Shown piece after piece: positions 61,770 through 64,000 of a stretch of DNA of 64,000 nt. The stretch comes from Dehalococcoidia bacterium (lineage in GTDB: Bacteria; Chloroflexota; Dehalococcoidia; Lucifugimonadales; Lucifugimonadaceae), in NCBI GenBank assembly GCA_014239735.1, contig JAAZYI010000040.1:1-64000 (forward strand), given 5' to 3'. The notes beneath the pieces were generated by a model that saw only the letters and a list, made by a program, of their open reading frames with translations, searched no databases and had not been told where the DNA came from. A program made the translations under genes and the position numbers. Each line of letters begins with the position of its first letter. Positions within the stretch are counted from its first letter, which is position 1.

Positions 61770-62531
61770 ATGAAAATTCTACTAACAGGCGGATCAGGTA
61801 TGATGGGAAGTTTCTTAACTCCCTACCTAAAGAATATTTACGATTTAAGAATTTTTGATTTAGCTGAGCCAAAATATAATGACTTAGAATTTATACAAGG
61901 CTCAATGACTAACCCTACTGATATTACTAAAGCATTAGATGGTATTGACCTATTTATTAATCTTACTATGAAAAATCCTCAAGGTGGATCAGAGAAAACA
62001 CAAAATTTAGAAGACATCCAAAATAATTATGATCTTAATACTAAAGGGCTTCATACTTTTCTTTATATAGCTCAAAAAGAGGGAGTTATGCGTGGAGTTC
62101 ATACAAGCACAATGAGTGTTCATTATAGAAAACGGCTTCACTACCCAAGTGAAGAATTAGTACCAAAAGATACTCCTTCTGTTTATGGATTAACAAAGGG
62201 GTTTGGCGAAGATATATGTAATTATTTTTGTAGGTGGTTTGGAATGAATATTGTTGCTCTTAGGCTAACTGGCCCAAGAAGTGATGAAGATTGGAAAAAA
62301 GAAATAAAGGAGAGGAAGGATAAAAATCCAGACGGATCTAGATTATGGATAACCCATGAAAAAGATTTGGCGAATGCCTATATATCAGCCCTTGATTTTA
62401 TTCAAAAAGGTCATTCAAGATTTGACCCTATATTTATTGCCGGAGACCCTGAAAATACAGAGCATAATTTATCAAAAGCCTTTCATTTATTACAATGGAC
62501 TCCAGAAATGAATCCGGAGGATTATAGATGA
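61770..62531 (+). CDS. NAD(P)-dependent epimerase/dehydratase family protein, uronate-dehydrogenase-like
   Basis: 253 residues, short-chain dehydrogenase fold: MKILLTGGSGMMGSFL (NAD loop), the catalytic Ser in VHTSTMSVH, and YGLTK (Tyr and Lys). The size and the late part (LRLTGPR, ITHEKDLANAYISALDF, PIFIAGD) resemble small NAD-dependent uronate dehydrogenases and related sugar epimerases. It starts ten bases after a serine tRNA, with no ribosome-binding site, so it would be made from a tRNA-linked transcript. It overlaps by four bases the enolase-superfamily gene that follows, suggesting a shared sugar-acid pathway. Confidence 0.83.
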   Translation: MKILLTGGSGMMGSFLTPYLKNIYDLRIFDLAEPKYNDLEFIQGSMTNPTDITKALDGIDLFINLTMKNPQGGSEKTQNLEDIQNNYDLNTKGLHTFLYIAQKEGVMRGVHTSTMSVHYRKRLHYPSEELVPKDTPSVYGLTKGFGEDICNYFCRWFGMNIVALRLTGPRSDEDWKKEIKERKDKNPDGSRLWITHEKDLANAYISALDFIQKGHSRFDPIFIAGDPENTEHNLSKAFHLLQWTPEMNPEDYR

Positions 62532-63676
62532 AGATAGAAAAAATAAACTCTTATTTAGTAAGAGACATGTATGTTGTAGAAATTATTACAGATAATGGAA
62601 TAAGTGGGATAGGCCAAACAGCATGCTGGGCTTATCCTGAAGCTGTTAAATCTGTTGTAGATAAATTTGAAAATATACTTATTGGACTTAATCCTTTGGA
62701 TACAGAGCATATTGGGCAGTTATTATTAAGATCAGGACCTTTTAGAGGATCTATTCTATCCGGAGCTATCTCAGCTATAGATATTGCTCTATGGGACATA
62801 AAAGGCAAATATCATAACGAACCAATTTGGAATTTATTAGGAGGCAAAGTAAGGAATAAGGTTAGGCTTCATCTTCTTCTAGGCATAGAGCATGGAAATA
62901 GTAAATCAAATAACCAAGGGATTATAGATGCAGCAAAAAAAGCAGTAAAAATGGGTTTTACGGCTTTAAAAATTGATCCACTTCCTTCTAATTACTTTGA
63001 TCTTTCCTTAGATAAACTTATAAAAGAGACAGAAGATATAGTTGCTGCTTTAAGAGAAGGTGCAGGCTCTGAAGTAGATATAATATTAGAAATTCATAGA
63101 AAGCTAACTCCTATGACATCCATCCATCTTGCTGATGCTGTAAAAAAATTTAACCCTATGTTTTATGAAGATCCAATTCAAATAGACAGCATTATGTCGC
63201 AAGGAGAAATAGCAAAAAGAGTCTCAATTCCGGTAGCGAATGGTGAGAGAATGCATTCAATATGGGAATTTAGAGAATTATTATCTCATGGAGGCCCTCA
63301 ATATGTTAGGCCAGATATCGGGTTAGCAGGCGGATTTACTCAAACAAAAAAAATAGCTTCTATTGCTGAGTCATATCATTCTGCGTTGGTTATGCATAAT
63401 TTTTTAGGACCAATTTTGACAGCAGCTTCTGTTCATCTTGATTTAAATATTCCAAATTTTTTAACTCAAGAATTTACATTAGGTGATGAATCTGAGAAAT
63501 ACAATTTTATTGAATCAAGCTTAAAAAGAGATGGTGGATATATGCTTCTACCAGAAGAACCAGGGCTAGGAATTACAATCAAAAAAGACATAATAGACCA
63601 ACTACCTTATGAACCACTAGATTTAAATAATCAAGTTCCTTTTAGGGATGATGGATCTGTTGCTTATTCGGTATAA
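62528..63676 (+). CDS. Mandelate racemase/muconate lactonizing enzyme family dehydratase
   Basis: 382 residues, enolase superfamily: N-terminal capping domain and C-terminal barrel. Candidate metal ligands are in LEIHRKLTP (Glu where Asp is usual), FYEDPI (Glu) and ANGERMHS (Glu); the acid/base His-Asp pair is in the RPDIGLAGG and VMHNFLGP region and TQEF closes the site. The layout is nearest the galactonate/mannonate-type dehydratases that turn sugar acids into 2-keto-3-deoxy acids. Substrate unknown. Coupled to the epimerase by four-base overlap. Marine SAR202 Chloroflexota are known for expanded sets of this family. Confidence 0.88.
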   Translation: MKIEKINSYLVRDMYVVEIITDNGISGIGQTACWAYPEAVKSVVDKFENILIGLNPLDTEHIGQLLLRSGPFRGSILSGAISAIDIALWDIKGKYHNEPIWNLLGGKVRNKVRLHLLLGIEHGNSKSNNQGIIDAAKKAVKMGFTALKIDPLPSNYFDLSLDKLIKETEDIVAALREGAGSEVDIILEIHRKLTPMTSIHLADAVKKFNPMFYEDPIQIDSIMSQGEIAKRVSIPVANGERMHSIWEFRELLSHGGPQYVRPDIGLAGGFTQTKKIASIAESYHSALVMHNFLGPILTAASVHLDLNIPNFLTQEFTLGDESEKYNFIESSLKRDGGYMLLPEEPGLGITIKKDIIDQLPYEPLDLNNQVPFRDDGSVAYSV

Positions 63677-63679
63677 AAA

Positions 63680-63856
63680 ATGAATCAAAATAAAGATTAC
63701 GATAGGAATGATAGGGTCACGAATGAAGAGTTAAAAGCTCTGAAATTAAAAGTATCACCAAGAAGAGGACTAATTATAATTGGAATTGTGTTTATTATAA
63801 TTTTAATTATAGGAATGATAGCATTGCTTACTGAATATTTTATTCTGAACTACTAA
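63680..63856 (+). CDS. 58-residue single-pass membrane protein, unknown
   Basis: ATG three bases after the dehydratase stop. Charged N-terminal half (MNQNKDYDRNDRVTNEELKA, then KLKVSPRRG) followed by one strong hydrophobic helix (about 31-50, LIIIGIVFIIILIIGMIALL) and a short tail TEYFILNY. Basic residues before the helix predict the N-terminus in the cytoplasm. No recognised family. Its placement makes it the third gene of the tRNA-linked unit. Confidence 0.7.
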   Translation: MNQNKDYDRNDRVTNEELKALKLKVSPRRGLIIIGIVFIIILIIGMIALLTEYFILNY

Positions 63857-63859
63857 TTA

Positions 63860-64000
63860 TTATTCAACTTCCTCATAATTTGAGATGTCATCTTCACTAG
63901 AAACATTTCTATCTTTCCAAACTACTTTATTAAATAAGAAGGTGAGCACTGAAAATATTCCTATTATGGCAGTTATAGTTGTAATTATTGGGAAAAATAT
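63860..64000 (-). CDS. C-terminal end of a membrane protein (gene continues beyond the window)
   Basis: An open minus-strand frame of 46 codons reaches the window edge and ends in TAA at 63860-63862. The visible part has one hydrophobic helix (ITAIIGIFSVLTFLFN) followed by an acidic cytoplasmic-like tail (SSEDDISNYEEVE). Ends three bases from the 58-residue gene on the other strand. Too little to name. Confidence 0.6.
   Translation of the reverse strand: MFFPIITTITAIIGIFSVLTFLFNKVVWKDRNVSSEDDISNYEEVE

Overview
This is an AT-rich (about one third G+C by eye), very densely packed stretch of a bacterial chromosome. It is almost all housekeeping genes, with two serine tRNAs. Intergenic gaps are mostly under 150 bases, adjacent same-strand genes often overlap by 1-17 bases, and most converging gene pairs share or nearly share their stop codons. 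Haem A synthesis genes (ctaA, ctaB) point to aerobic respiration. The rpsO-pnp-dapB-asd-dapA order, a fused accD-accA gene and a tRNA-linked enolase-superfamily dehydratase suggest a streamlined marine Chloroflexota of the Dehalococcoidia/SAR202 type. That placement is inference; no rRNA or other decisive marker is present. I see no CRISPR array, insertion sequence, prophage or recognisable defence island.

Layout. 1-614: 3' part of purA. 611-5904 (minus): S15, PNPase and three lysine/diaminopimelate genes. 5905-7040: a monocistronic collagen-like lipoprotein with its own promoter and terminator. 7041-9114: CorC/CNNM-type membrane protein, a small ORF, a stand-alone GlmU-type acetyltransferase, tRNA-Ser(GGA). 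9295-16659: topA, a Xer recombinase, aroQ, an M24 peptidase, efp with an unusual loop, xseAB and a PurN-like formyltransferase. 16662-21550 (minus): Lrp/AsnC regulator, bioY, aspS, tig, clpP. 21694-22344: A-type iron-sulfur carrier and ferredoxin. 22347-28688: acetyltransferase, heterodimeric ABC exporter, ruvCAB. 28827-34779: rpmF, fabD, nusB, acpP, ftsK, accDA. 34760-39432: HAD phosphatase, thiG/thiE-like/thiS, HpcH/HpaI aldolase, unknown membrane protein, tsaD. 39515-42658: zinc-ribbon protein, ctaAB, infC-rpmI-rplT. 42832-49252: ftsH, trpA, aroH, DAHP synthase, ribF, tyrS. 49249-57054: aminotransferase, DUF1015, ligA, pth, serS, lysS. 57216-61601: rsmD, coaD, a DivIVA-like coiled coil, polA. 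61672-64000: tRNA-Ser(TGA), epimerase, enolase-superfamily dehydratase, a 58-residue membrane protein and the end of another membrane gene.

How the genes work together. BioY would import biotin, the cofactor that acetyl-CoA carboxylase (AccDA here) depends on, and AccDA with FabD and AcpP starts fatty-acid synthesis. AroQ, DAHP synthase, AroH, TrpA and the aspartate/aromatic aminotransferase belong to aromatic amino acid synthesis. DapA, DapB and Asd make the lysine/diaminopimelate branch. The epimerase and dehydratase look like two steps of sugar-acid breakdown.

The points most worth a second look are: a probable ATA start for infC and perhaps nusB; a proline-rich EF-P tip loop; the collagen-like lipoprotein; systematic tail-to-tail gene overlaps; a GlmU acetyltransferase without its uridylyltransferase half; an A-type carrier missing its first cysteine; and a sugar-acid gene pair fused in transcription to a tRNA. 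I did not find a clear multi-gene system that looks wholly new.
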